From Candidatus Poribacteria bacterium (GTDB taxonomy: Bacteria > Poribacteria > WGA-4E > WGA-3G), in NCBI GenBank assembly GCA_012270865.1, contig JAAXHL010000205.1, forward strand, positions 1 through 49,811: a stretch of DNA of 49,811 nt. Reading direction: 5' to 3'. Within the stretch, counting starts at the first letter, position 1. Each line of letters begins with the position of its first letter. Both the position numbers and the translations under genes were made by a program. Under the pieces are notes generated by a model. That model made no database searches. It saw only the letters and a program-made list of their open reading frames with translations, and had not been told where the DNA came from. Shown piece by piece: positions 15,390 to 23,524 of this stretch.

Positions 15390-16817
15390 TTAGTCATCGG
15401 AACTCGGTCGGGAAATACCGTACTTGTTCATCTTCTTGTACAAGTTGCTCCGCTCTACCTCTAACGCCTCTGCGGTGCGTCGGATATTCCAGTTAAATTC
15501 TTCCAAAGCGGTGAGAATACACTGCGCCTCAGCGGTATCCATCATCTGGCTTAACGGGGTTCCTTGTTTGTAAAGTGCCACGCTCGGCAGAGACTGCGAA
15601 CCCTGATAATCCATAGCATCACCCATAAGGTTGGGGGTGGAAGGCACTTGTGGTACCAAGGATAAAGCCTCTGCGACATCGGGTGCCATCACAACATCTC
15701 GGTTCACCATAATCAGGAGACGTTCAACGATGTTCTTTAGCTCGCGGATGTTCCCGGGCCAATGGTAACTTTGAAATACGGCGTAAGCACCCGGGTCTAT
15801 AGCCTTTGGGGTAGATCCCATATTGAGTTGTAGACGCTCGGCGAAGTACTTGACTAAGGAGGGAATATCCTCTGCTCGTTCGCGAAGCGGCGGTACCGTG
15901 ATAGGCACGACATTCAACCGATAGAAGAGGTCGCGTCGGAACCGTCCGTTCTCAATCTCTTCCGGGAGGTTCTTGTTAGTCGCAGCGATAATCCGAACAT
16001 CTACCGTCCGAATCTGATTACCGCCGAGGCGTTCGACTTCCCCGGTTTCAATAACGCGAAGTACCTTTGCTTGTGCTTTTAAGCTCATATCGCCAATTTC
16101 ATCAAGGAAAAGCGTGCCACCGTCCGCGAGTTCAAAACGTCCCTGCCTGCGGGAATCGGCACCTGTGAATGCGCCGCGCTCATGTCCGAAGAGTTCGCTC
16201 TCAATAAGTTCATCAGGTAGAGCGGCACAATTGAGTGGAATAAAATTTTTCGCTGCACGTTTGCTCTTTTGATGGATGGCGTTGGCGACAAGCTGCTTAC
16301 CGGTACCGTTCTCACCAGAAATAAGGACACCGAGTTTGCTACCAGCGACCCGATCAATCTGTGAACGGAGGTGCTTAATAGCGATACTCTCTCCGACCAT
16401 ATCATCAACAGGGATAATTTGAGACTTCAGGATCTCATTCTCTTGCGATAGACGAGATATTTCCAAAAAGGGTTGGACACTCGACAGAATCTTATCAATG
16501 CCGATCGGCTTTGTAATGTACCGCTTCGCACCGAGTTCCATCGTTTTAACAGCGATTTCGATATCTTGCTGTGCGGACATCATCACGACATTCAATTCGG
16601 GATAGCGTTCACGGAATTTGACGAGTGTCTGGACCCCGTCCATACCATTCTCCATACGGATATCCAAGAGCACAAGATCAACATCAGATTTCCCCATCTG
16701 TTGAAGTGCTTCCTCACCACTCGCGGCGGTCAAGATTTGATACCCCCGCATTTCGAGCCCTTGGGATAACATCTTAAGTATATTTTTTTCGTCGTCTACA
16801 ATCAAAAAAGTTTCCAT
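15390..16817 (-). CDS. sigma-54-dependent response regulator (NtrC/NtrX family)
   Basis: 475 residues. Receiver domain 1-120 with phosphoacceptor D52 in LVLLDIRM, acidic DDE at 8-10 and the conserved lysine in YITKPIG. AAA+ domain about 140-375: Walker A GENGTGKQ, the sigma-54 contact loop GAFTGA, Walker B GGTLFLDEIGD and the arginine-finger region. A Fis-type helix-turn-helix ends the protein (NWNIRRTAEALEVERSNLYK). It activates sigma-54 promoters when phosphorylated, presumably by the histidine kinase encoded 31 bases upstream. By order and domain set the pair resembles NtrY-NtrX. The regulated genes are not evident in the window. Confidence 0.93.
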   Translation of the reverse strand: METFLIVDDEKNILKMLSQGLEMRGYQILTAASGEEALQQMGKSDVDLVLLDIRMENGMDGVQTLVKFRERYPELNVVMMSAQQDIEIAVKTMELGAKRYITKPIGIDKILSSVQPFLEISRLSQENEILKSQIIPVDDMVGESIAIKHLRSQIDRVAGSKLGVLISGENGTGKQLVANAIHQKSKRAAKNFIPLNCAALPDELIESELFGHERGAFTGADSRRQGRFELADGGTLFLDEIGDMSLKAQAKVLRVIETGEVERLGGNQIRTVDVRIIAATNKNLPEEIENGRFRRDLFYRLNVVPITVPPLRERAEDIPSLVKYFAERLQLNMGSTPKAIDPGAYAVFQSYHWPGNIRELKNIVERLLIMVNRDVVMAPDVAEALSLVPQVPSTPNLMGDAMDYQGSQSLPSVALYKQGTPLSQMMDTAEAQCILTALEEFNWNIRRTAEALEVERSNLYKKMNKYGISRPSSDD

Positions 16818-16848
16818 TTCGTTTGTCCTATCGCGGTATGTTTCGGTT

Positions 16849-18921
16849 TTAATCTGTCGAGTCTGCTGACCGATCTTCTGACTCCAGTCTCGGTGTCAAA
16901 CCTGTGAATGGTATTAATCCTTCCGGTCCTAAGGCTAATTCTTCGGCACGTTCATTTCGATTGTACGGAATATAGATACGGACTGTTGTGCCGACATCTT
17001 CAGTACTCTCAAATTCGATCTCGGCACCGTGTTCTTCAACGATTCTCCTAACAATCGGTATACCGAGACCCGTCCCTTCCGTATCAGACTTTGTTGTGTA
17101 GTAAGGGACAAAAATATTCGCCATAGTTTCATCCGACATACCACAGCCGGTATCTTGGATTTCCAGTGAAACTATGCCGTTGGGGTCCGTGTCTCCATCT
17201 TCATCTGCTTTGTTATCGCCTCTTTGTATGTCTTCAGCATTTCCGTATGGCGTGCTTGGCGTAAAATAGGTTGCCACCTTGAGCGTTCCGCCGTCCGGCA
17301 TCGCTTCAATCGCATTCTTTAGCAGGTTGCCGAGTGCTTGTGCGATCTGCTCTGGATCAAGTAGGAGTTTCGGAATCTTTCCTAACTCGGTTTCGACGTT
17401 AATCTTAGAAATATTTTCAAGCCAAATACCTTCGGCGGAATCCTTGGGTATCAAATTCTGGTGTTCTGAATCCACTGTTGTGTCACCATCGGTTTGATCG
17501 GAATCTGGTATCCGTCCACCGGTATATAACGTCAGAACGGACTTTATAATATCATTTAAATGGCTCGGTTTCCGCTGTGCTCTCGGCATCCGTGCGAATT
17601 GATGGAACTCATCTATCAACTTACCGATGCGATCGACTTCCTCAATGACAGTGTCGGTACATTCACTAAATATTTTCTCAAAAACTGCAGGTTGAGATTT
17701 CGCTTGTTGCAAGTTTTCAACAGACAACCGAATTGGAAAAAGCGGATTTTTGATTTCATGTGCCACCTGTCGTGCGACATCCCGCCATGTCGCTGCGCGT
17801 TCTGCTGCCATACGTGCATCTAACCCTCGTTTCAGGTCTCGTGCCATCTGGTTGAAACCCTCCGCGAGTTGCAGCATCTCATTACCGGTTTCGATATTAA
17901 CACGATGATCAAGATTGCCAGCAGCAATTTGACTGACCCCTTCGCGTAGTATTGCGATCGGACGTGCAATGCTGCGACTGACGATATAACTAATGAGGTA
18001 AACCAACACAAGCCCGCCGATACCACTTAAAAGGAGTGTGAGCGTCAGCTGCTGTTGCCACTGTATCTGGCGCGCTTGTGAATAGGCAACAACCAATCCG
18101 ACAGGTGCTTCTTCACGTGTCGTTGCGAAGGCTGAGTTGAACGGTTTTATCAGAGAAGCCGTAAAAGGACTTCCGCCGGTCTCTTCTGATCCCGGTATAA
18201 CGACCTTTTGTTGTGGTTGCGTCCGAGAGAACCATTGAAGCCAACTGTCAAAAGGTACGTGTCGCGCCGCATTGTTCAACGGCAGCCAATCCTCTGCCAT
18301 CGTCCGTGATCCTGAATCAAAGACCGTCTGTTCAGGTACAGGGGGTTTACGGACAAGGAAAACCGGATGCTCATCGGACTGGAGGATCGTCTCTTTCTCT
18401 TCAAGCCATGTTTGTAGGTTATAGCCGCCGGTAACAAAACCCCATTCGCCGGCTGCTGTTACTTGAACCACCAATTGTTGACCGAGATCGCTGCGTTGTG
18501 GAATACGCCTAAATTCTATATGTGCCTCTCGATTGTCTAAAGAGCGGAATACAGGCGTGGTTCTCCCAATCTGCAGATCAGGATACAGAAGTTTTCCGTC
18601 CGGGGTGCCGTACTCGAACAGATCGAACTCCGATGTCGGCTGATAAGTGAACGATGACGGTTCCATATCAATGGCGCGGTGTAACCTCTCATCAGCAGCT
18701 GCGGCGTGAACATCCTTCTGAACCTTGTTAAGGAATGCTTGGTAATTGTTTGATATCTGGGCTTGCCGCCTCTCAACGTAGGAATCAATTTCCCGCTTAA
18801 AAGCGAGACGGATTAAGAAACTGGTACTCCCAAATACAGCACCAAACATAACGAGGAACACGAAACCGTAAGCGAAAAATATTTTATCCTGAAAATGGAG
18901 AGCGGAGAGTCTATTCCTCAT
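16849..18921 (-). CDS. NtrY-like membrane sensor histidine kinase
   Basis: 690 residues. The first membrane helix (about 13-38) and the second (LTLLLSGIGGLVLVYLISYI, about 295-315) enclose a periplasmic sensor of some 250 residues with no recognised fold. A HAMP linker follows (SIARPIAILREGVSQIAAGN). The H-box is RQVAHEIKNPLFPIRLSVE, the N-box LGNLLKNAIEAMPDGG, and the G-boxes are DTGCGMSD and GTGLGIPIVRRIVEEHG. The H-box with NPLFPI matches the NtrY group. It should autophosphorylate on the H-box histidine and pass phosphate to the regulator 31 bases downstream. The signal is unknown. Confidence 0.92.
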   Translation of the reverse strand: MRNRLSALHFQDKIFFAYGFVFLVMFGAVFGSTSFLIRLAFKREIDSYVERRQAQISNNYQAFLNKVQKDVHAAAADERLHRAIDMEPSSFTYQPTSEFDLFEYGTPDGKLLYPDLQIGRTTPVFRSLDNREAHIEFRRIPQRSDLGQQLVVQVTAAGEWGFVTGGYNLQTWLEEKETILQSDEHPVFLVRKPPVPEQTVFDSGSRTMAEDWLPLNNAARHVPFDSWLQWFSRTQPQQKVVIPGSEETGGSPFTASLIKPFNSAFATTREEAPVGLVVAYSQARQIQWQQQLTLTLLLSGIGGLVLVYLISYIVSRSIARPIAILREGVSQIAAGNLDHRVNIETGNEMLQLAEGFNQMARDLKRGLDARMAAERAATWRDVARQVAHEIKNPLFPIRLSVENLQQAKSQPAVFEKIFSECTDTVIEEVDRIGKLIDEFHQFARMPRAQRKPSHLNDIIKSVLTLYTGGRIPDSDQTDGDTTVDSEHQNLIPKDSAEGIWLENISKINVETELGKIPKLLLDPEQIAQALGNLLKNAIEAMPDGGTLKVATYFTPSTPYGNAEDIQRGDNKADEDGDTDPNGIVSLEIQDTGCGMSDETMANIFVPYYTTKSDTEGTGLGIPIVRRIVEEHGAEIEFESTEDVGTTVRIYIPYNRNERAEELALGPEGLIPFTGLTPRLESEDRSADSTD

Positions 18922-19006
18922 TTTTTAGTTATCAGTTTGACCGAAAACGCGCGCATATTTTTAAACAGTGGATACGTACAGTGAACGCCACGAATACTAA
19001 CAACCT

Positions 19007-20443
19007 TCATAAAAAAGATCGGAAATTCCGTTTATAGCCTTCAACACCGTCTTGAAGATATGTTAACTCATTTCCGTCACTGTTGTCAAGATGTAACCCT
19101 TGGAGTCTGCCTTTAACGGCGATCGTATCCATTAACGTCCGCATCAATCGACAAACAGACTGAATATCTCGTTTCGGGAGTACCAGCGTTGCGTTGGATA
19201 CACCGTTCTCGCTAAAGTCCAAGGCGGTGCCTCGATAGGAGGCAGTCTGCATGTGTGTCATGGATAGTCCTTCAATGTCTGTCAATTTCTTATCCATTTC
19301 GGTGTCTGTCGGCAGTACCAAATCGGGACCAAGGTCTTCCCAATGGATAAAAAGTACAATTTTATCTCTCGGACCGGCGATGATACCATTGAGGATTGAG
19401 TGGTTACTCGTAGGTCCCTTAGCACTTATGACGTTAGGACCGGCACCGCGCTCTTGAATAGACTCCGTACAGAGTTGAACAAACCACTCACCGAGACAAC
19501 TATTGTCAGCATAGTTATAAAACACAATCGTCTGTTTATCTTCGACCTTTTCAGCAAGATGAATCCACTGTGCAAGTTGATAAGCGACCTTTCCTTTGTA
19601 TTCAGAATCAGAGAAAAAATCTTCGTGCGCTTGCTGTACACCGTCCACTGCAGCGCGGATACGCGTTTCCGGTGTCTCGCCTTTTCCGGCTGTCATCGCT
19701 AAAAAGAATAGACCCACCGGCGAAAACGCTGAGAACCGTCCGCCGACACCATCGGGAACAGGAAGCAGTGTGCCACCATAAAACGGGGATTGCGCATGCA
19801 TGCGGAACAGGACACTTTCAGCCGTTAACCCCGTCGTTGCAAGCACCTGCCGATGCCAATTCACATCACCGAGTACCTCACGGATAGTCATCAGTGTTGC
19901 CATCGTCTCGGTCGTCGTTCCGGATTTGCTGATAACGTTGAAAAGCGTCTTCTGAAGGAGGTTCCGCGCCTTGAGCATCTCGACCAAGCCGATGAGTTTT
20001 CGGGGGTCGAAAGTATCACCCGTGAAATAGACTTCCGGTGCGCCGCCGCGTTCTTCAGGCGATAATAAGTTATGATACGGGTGATTGAAAGAATCGTGAA
20101 AGACACGAGCACTCAGATCAGAACCGCCTATACCGATGGTGACCAGCACCGAAAAATCCGTCCGCGCACGTGCGGCTAAAGTTCCGACATTCGCAATATC
20201 CTCGTCTTGGAGATGGCTACGGGTCCAAGCACGCAGTGTAGATTCCAATTCAACAAGTGATACAGACCTCTCATCTTGAAAGTGTGCGTGAATCTCTTGT
20301 AAATCGGTATCAACTTTCTCTTGTACCGCTTGCGTCTCCGCAGTGCCGGATGAGGACTCCAGAGCTGAATCTGATGTCCGACCGTCAATCCATAGATTAA
20401 GTTCCCTATCCAACAAAATCTCCTTTTGGTTAAGTTCTTCCAT
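19007..20443 (-). CDS. pgi: glucose-6-phosphate isomerase
   Basis: 478 residues, cytosolic. It interconverts glucose 6-phosphate and fructose 6-phosphate in glycolysis and gluconeogenesis. Seen: the SIS sugar-phosphate folds with VTIGIGGSDLSARVF, VISKSGTTTETMATL (phosphate-binding loop) and GVGGRFSAFSPVGLF, all diagnostic. GPTSNHSILNGIIAGP further on includes the active-site histidine region. It is shorter than the E. coli enzyme (549), like the Bacillus/archaeal-type bacterial enzymes. The first 14 bases overlap the end of the cupin gene upstream, so both are translated together. They probably supply hexose phosphates for sugar-nucleotide synthesis. Confidence 0.9.
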   Translation of the reverse strand: MEELNQKEILLDRELNLWIDGRTSDSALESSSGTAETQAVQEKVDTDLQEIHAHFQDERSVSLVELESTLRAWTRSHLQDEDIANVGTLAARARTDFSVLVTIGIGGSDLSARVFHDSFNHPYHNLLSPEERGGAPEVYFTGDTFDPRKLIGLVEMLKARNLLQKTLFNVISKSGTTTETMATLMTIREVLGDVNWHRQVLATTGLTAESVLFRMHAQSPFYGGTLLPVPDGVGGRFSAFSPVGLFFLAMTAGKGETPETRIRAAVDGVQQAHEDFFSDSEYKGKVAYQLAQWIHLAEKVEDKQTIVFYNYADNSCLGEWFVQLCTESIQERGAGPNVISAKGPTSNHSILNGIIAGPRDKIVLFIHWEDLGPDLVLPTDTEMDKKLTDIEGLSMTHMQTASYRGTALDFSENGVSNATLVLPKRDIQSVCRLMRTLMDTIAVKGRLQGLHLDNSDGNELTYLQDGVEGYKRNFRSFL

Positions 20444-20795
20444 ACTTGTCTGAAAGGCGGACGATATCTTCTTCGTCGAAGTGTCCGAACGCTATTTCGA
20501 GTATCCGATAGTCTTTTGATTCACCGATCAGTTGATGTTTCGCGCCTTGTGGTATAAACACAGGCTCCATCGGCTGAGGACGTTGAATAGTGCCGTCAAG
20601 TTTTAGGCAGGCACCTTCATCAAGTGGAATCCATAGTTCGCTTCGGTGATGGTGATACTGATAACTCACCTGCTCGCCTGCTCGAATTTCTAAAATTTTG
20701 ATAGTAACGGGTTGATTCAACACATACTGTATAAAGTGACCCCACGGTTTTTCGGTTGTTGTTATCTCTTGAATTTCTTTTGGAAGTAATTGCAT
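20430..20795 (-). CDS. mannose-6-phosphate isomerase-type cupin
   Basis: 121 residues from the ATG at 20795, supported by GGAG eight bases upstream. The longer frame starts in unconserved sequence. The protein matches the C-terminal cupin of AlgA/ManC-type phosphomannose isomerases: EKPWGHFIQY, IRAGEQVSYQYHHHRSELW (metal-binding histidines), a PVFIPQGAKHQL motif, and LEIAFGHFDEEDIVRLSDKYGR, nearly identical to the family consensus for the end. It lacks the guanylyltransferase domain. It should interconvert fructose 6-phosphate and mannose 6-phosphate. This fits its overlap with pgi. A purely regulatory or binding role for a stand-alone cupin cannot be excluded. Confidence 0.82.
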   Translation of the reverse strand: MQLLPKEIQEITTTEKPWGHFIQYVLNQPVTIKILEIRAGEQVSYQYHHHRSELWIPLDEGACLKLDGTIQRPQPMEPVFIPQGAKHQLIGESKDYRILEIAFGHFDEEDIVRLSDKYGRT

Positions 20796-20803
20796 GGTTG
20801 ATT

Positions 20804-20807
20804 CTCC
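20804..20807 (-). promoter_or_regulatory. Shine-Dalgarno deciding the cupin start
   Basis: GGAG on the minus strand, eight bases before the ATG at 20795. No comparable site precedes the ATG at 20825. Confidence 0.5.
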
Positions 20808-20838
20808 GAGCAGCGGGGCGTGCATTTATGAAAAAATC

Positions 20839-20927
20839 GACCGGTGATCCTTATGATTTTAATGATTACCGTGATAAAAGAGAACGCTTATCATGGCAAA
20901 TCACAAGAATCCCATAAATCACTGGTC
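20839..20927. repeat. 89-bp inverted-repeat element in a divergent promoter region
   Basis: The ends GACCGGTGAT and ATCACTGGTC are inverted repeats (9 of 10). The arms continue imperfectly inward (TTATGATTTTAATGATT against AATCACAAGAATCCCATAA), meeting near GTGATAA and TTATCA. It occupies the space between the divergent cupin and serine hydrolase genes, so it can fold in either transcript. It contains no reading frame. A miniature inverted-repeat element or a cruciform regulatory site are both possible. Confidence 0.6.
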
Positions 20928-21061
20928 AAAAATACGTGAAATAGTGTATCATATAAGTAGCATCTCAGTCAATCGAAAATAGAATTTTAATCAGCCATCA
21001 GCGGTCAGTTCTCACTGCGAAGCAAGCGCAACAGCCATTAACTAATCTGTGAGGCTTCCCA

Positions 21062-22093
21062 TTGCTAAAAGATACAATTTCAACACTTATTCAGAATAGT
21101 ATCTCGCAAAAGGTGTTTCCGGGAGCCGTTGTCTACGTTCTCACCGACGAAAAAGTGCTTTACCACGAAGCGTTCGGTTTCCGATGTGTAACACCGAAAC
21201 GGCTCCCGATGTTTCGTATGACGCTCTTTGACTTAGCATCGTTGACGAAGCCTATTATTGTCGGCACACTTTGCATGCAACTCGTTGAAAGCGGGGAACT
21301 CTCACTGGATAGACCCGCTTCGGAATATCTGCCAGAGTTTCGACAGCAAGGCATAACACTCACACATCTGTTGACGCATACCTCTGGGCTTCCGGCATGG
21401 GTTCCGCTCTATCTGCGGGCAGGATCGCCTGAGAACGTCGTCTCTTATCTCGGACAGATCGGTTTGGAATCCGCGCCCGGAGAGAAGACGGTCTATAGCT
21501 GCTTAGGGTATATCGTTCTCGGTAAACTGCTTGAAAGGGTAACAAAACAGTCGCTTGACCAACTGGCATCAGAACGGATTTTTGTGCCGCTCGGTATGGC
21601 GTGGACACGGTTCAATCCACCGCAGGAATGGCATAAGAACTGTGCAGCGACCGAGGATTCCAACAGTTTTGAACGTCGGATGGTTAACTACGAACGCCAC
21701 GATTGGCGCGAAGGTGTAATTACGGGACAAGTCCACGACGAAAATGCACACTTCCTCGGTGGGATTTCGGGAAACGCAGGACTCTTTTCTACGTCAACAG
21801 ACCTCGGAAAGTTTTGTAAAGCGTTGATGGATAACGGCGGCAAATTATTCCGTCCGGAGAGTCTCAACAGGATGCGTCAAGTCGTTCCAGCAGAGGGAGA
21901 ACGCCGCTGTATCGGTTGGATCGTAACGAACGATGGGTGTCTCTATCATACTGGATTCACTGGCACTTCAATACGGATATGCTTGAAAAGAAACCTCGCG
22001 GTTATTCTGCTCACAAATCGGGTGCATCCTGATGCTGATCGACGCGGTATCATCGAATTTCGGAGGATGTTCCATAAGGTTTTGTCCGCTTAG
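21062..22093 (+). CDS. serine hydrolase of the beta-lactamase/PBP-C fold
   Basis: 343 residues starting with TTG, with GAGG seven bases upstream. The catalytic serine-lysine pair lies in SLTK (60-63), and a KTG-equivalent HTG occurs in HTGFTGTS near the C-terminus. The tyrosine motif reads YSC in VYSCLGYIVLGKLLER where class C enzymes have YSN. No secretion signal is evident. The family includes D-aminopeptidases, esterases and amide hydrolases. Its position before a NamZ-type muramidase and AnmK suggests cleavage of a peptidoglycan-derived amide or ester, but this is inference from neighbours. Confidence 0.82.
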   Translation: MLKDTISTLIQNSISQKVFPGAVVYVLTDEKVLYHEAFGFRCVTPKRLPMFRMTLFDLASLTKPIIVGTLCMQLVESGELSLDRPASEYLPEFRQQGITLTHLLTHTSGLPAWVPLYLRAGSPENVVSYLGQIGLESAPGEKTVYSCLGYIVLGKLLERVTKQSLDQLASERIFVPLGMAWTRFNPPQEWHKNCAATEDSNSFERRMVNYERHDWREGVITGQVHDENAHFLGGISGNAGLFSTSTDLGKFCKALMDNGGKLFRPESLNRMRQVVPAEGERRCIGWIVTNDGCLYHTGFTGTSIRICLKRNLAVILLTNRVHPDADRRGIIEFRRMFHKVLSA

Positions 22094-22190
22094 CAAAGAG
22101 TGGTCAGTAACCAGTGACCAGTTAAAGAGGTTTCTTGCTGGGAACTGGAAACTGGAAGCGAAGCGAACTTGCCACTGTTAACTTCTTCGG

Positions 22191-23399
22191 ATGCCCTTTA
22201 TGTCTACCATAACAAATTCTCAAACACCCGAATTAGGATTGAGCGTCTTACTGACTGAAAAACGCGACTGGATTCAAGGGAAATCCATCGGGCTTATTAC
22301 AAATCATACCGGTGTCGATGCAACGCTACGAAACAACTATCGGCTTTTCGCAGAAGTGCCAGAGTGCCAACTCTCCGCGATCTTCACGCCAGAACACGGA
22401 CTCTGGGGTGCCGTTCAAGACGGTATCGCTATCAATAGTAAGGGCGGGGCAACCTCGTCCCTACGAGACAAAAACCCCTTAAATGTTCCCGTTTTCAGTT
22501 TATATGGTCAATCAATGCGTCCAACAGCGAATCAGCTTGAAGGCATAGATCTGCTGGTCTACGATATGCAGGATGTCGGCGCGCGTTATTATACCTATAT
22601 CTCGACGATGCTGTATGCGATGGAAGCAGCAGCGGACCGCGGGATTGCGTTTATCGTCACTGACCGACCCAATCCGATTACGTGTAACGCTATAGAGGGA
22701 CCGGTATTGGAAAGCGGGTCTGAATCGTTCGTTGGAATACACCAGCTACCCATCCGTTATGGGCTGACAATAGGAGAATTGGCGACGCTATTAAAAGCGG
22801 AGCGCGTGCCGTCCTGTCAACTAAAAGTTGCATGGATGCCCGGATACAAGCGAGCGATGTGGTTCGATGACACCGGTTTACCCTGGGTGCCGCCCTCACC
22901 GAATATGCCGACCCTGACAACAGCGACACTCTATCCGGGTTTATGTCTGTTTGAAGGGACAAATATGAGCGAAGGACGCGGAACGACACAGCCGTTTGAA
23001 TATATCGGCGCGCCTTGGTGCAACGGCGAAAAGTGGGCAGAACAACTCAACGACTGCCAACTGCCGGGGGTTCGGTTCCGCGCCGTTGTCTTTACACCGG
23101 CTCCTGCGTCTGAGACTACAAAATACGCGAAACAGACCTGCCAGGGTGTCGCAATCCATATTACCGATAGAGAACGTTTCTGTCCTATAGAGACAGCCGT
23201 TCAGATGTTATCTATGCTAACCACTGAATACCGCGATCACTTTGCGTTCTCAGCGTCACGTTTCGATAGATTGGCAGGGAATACTTGGCTCCGAGAGGCA
23301 CTATCCAGCGGAAATTCAGTGGATTCGATTCAGGAACAGTGGATGCCAGAACTTCAGAGGTGGCAAGAACATACAATACAGTATCGCGTCTACGAGTAA
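22191..23399 (+). CDS. namZ: NamZ-type exo-beta-N-acetylmuramidase (DUF1343, GH171)
   Basis: 402 residues. The ATG at 22200 is an alternative start. DUF1343 proteins include NamZ, which removes N-acetylmuramic acid from the non-reducing end of peptidoglycan fragments. Seen: the family landmarks IGLITNHTGVD, FTPEHGLWG, LVYDMQDVGARYYTYISTM, DRPNPI and EGTNMSEGRGTTQPFE. No clear signal peptide is visible, whereas many homologues are exported. A 27-bp palindromic repeat (22438-22464) lies in frame between GLWG...INS and FSLYG and encodes about nine residues in a variable loop. It fits a cell-wall recycling group with the hydrolase before it and anmK after it. Confidence 0.87.
   Translation: MPFMSTITNSQTPELGLSVLLTEKRDWIQGKSIGLITNHTGVDATLRNNYRLFAEVPECQLSAIFTPEHGLWGAVQDGIAINSKGGATSSLRDKNPLNVPVFSLYGQSMRPTANQLEGIDLLVYDMQDVGARYYTYISTMLYAMEAAADRGIAFIVTDRPNPITCNAIEGPVLESGSESFVGIHQLPIRYGLTIGELATLLKAERVPSCQLKVAWMPGYKRAMWFDDTGLPWVPPSPNMPTLTTATLYPGLCLFEGTNMSEGRGTTQPFEYIGAPWCNGEKWAEQLNDCQLPGVRFRAVVFTPAPASETTKYAKQTCQGVAIHITDRERFCPIETAVQMLSMLTTEYRDHFAFSASRFDRLAGNTWLREALSSGNSVDSIQEQWMPELQRWQEHTIQYRVYE
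22438..22464. repeat. 27-bp palindromic repeat inside namZ
   Basis: A degenerate member of the family with arms GTAGGGGCGAGGT and ACCTCGCCCCTAC. Here the left arm is GTAAGGGCGGGGC and the right arm ACCTCGTCCCTAC. It is in frame, and the gene stays open. Confidence 0.75.
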
Positions 23400-23400
23400 A

Positions 23401-23521
23401 AATGGTTATCAGTTGTCAGTTCTCGGTTAAAGAGGGTACGGTTTCATCAAAAACCTCTTGTAACCGAGAACCGAAGGCTGAAAGATTTTTTCTCCGAAAA
23501 AATCGTACGGAAAACTTTTAA
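23401..23521. repeat. terminal-inverted-repeat hairpin element, copy C
   Basis: Fills the 125-base gap between namZ and anmK. GGTTATCAGTTGTCAGTT opens the left side. CTCGGTT and AACCGAG form an inner pairing, and the right side carries CTGAAA, the stem GATTTTTTC-TCC-GAAAAAATC (23484-23504) and GTACGGAAAACT. Confidence 0.65.
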
Positions 23522-23524
23522 CGG

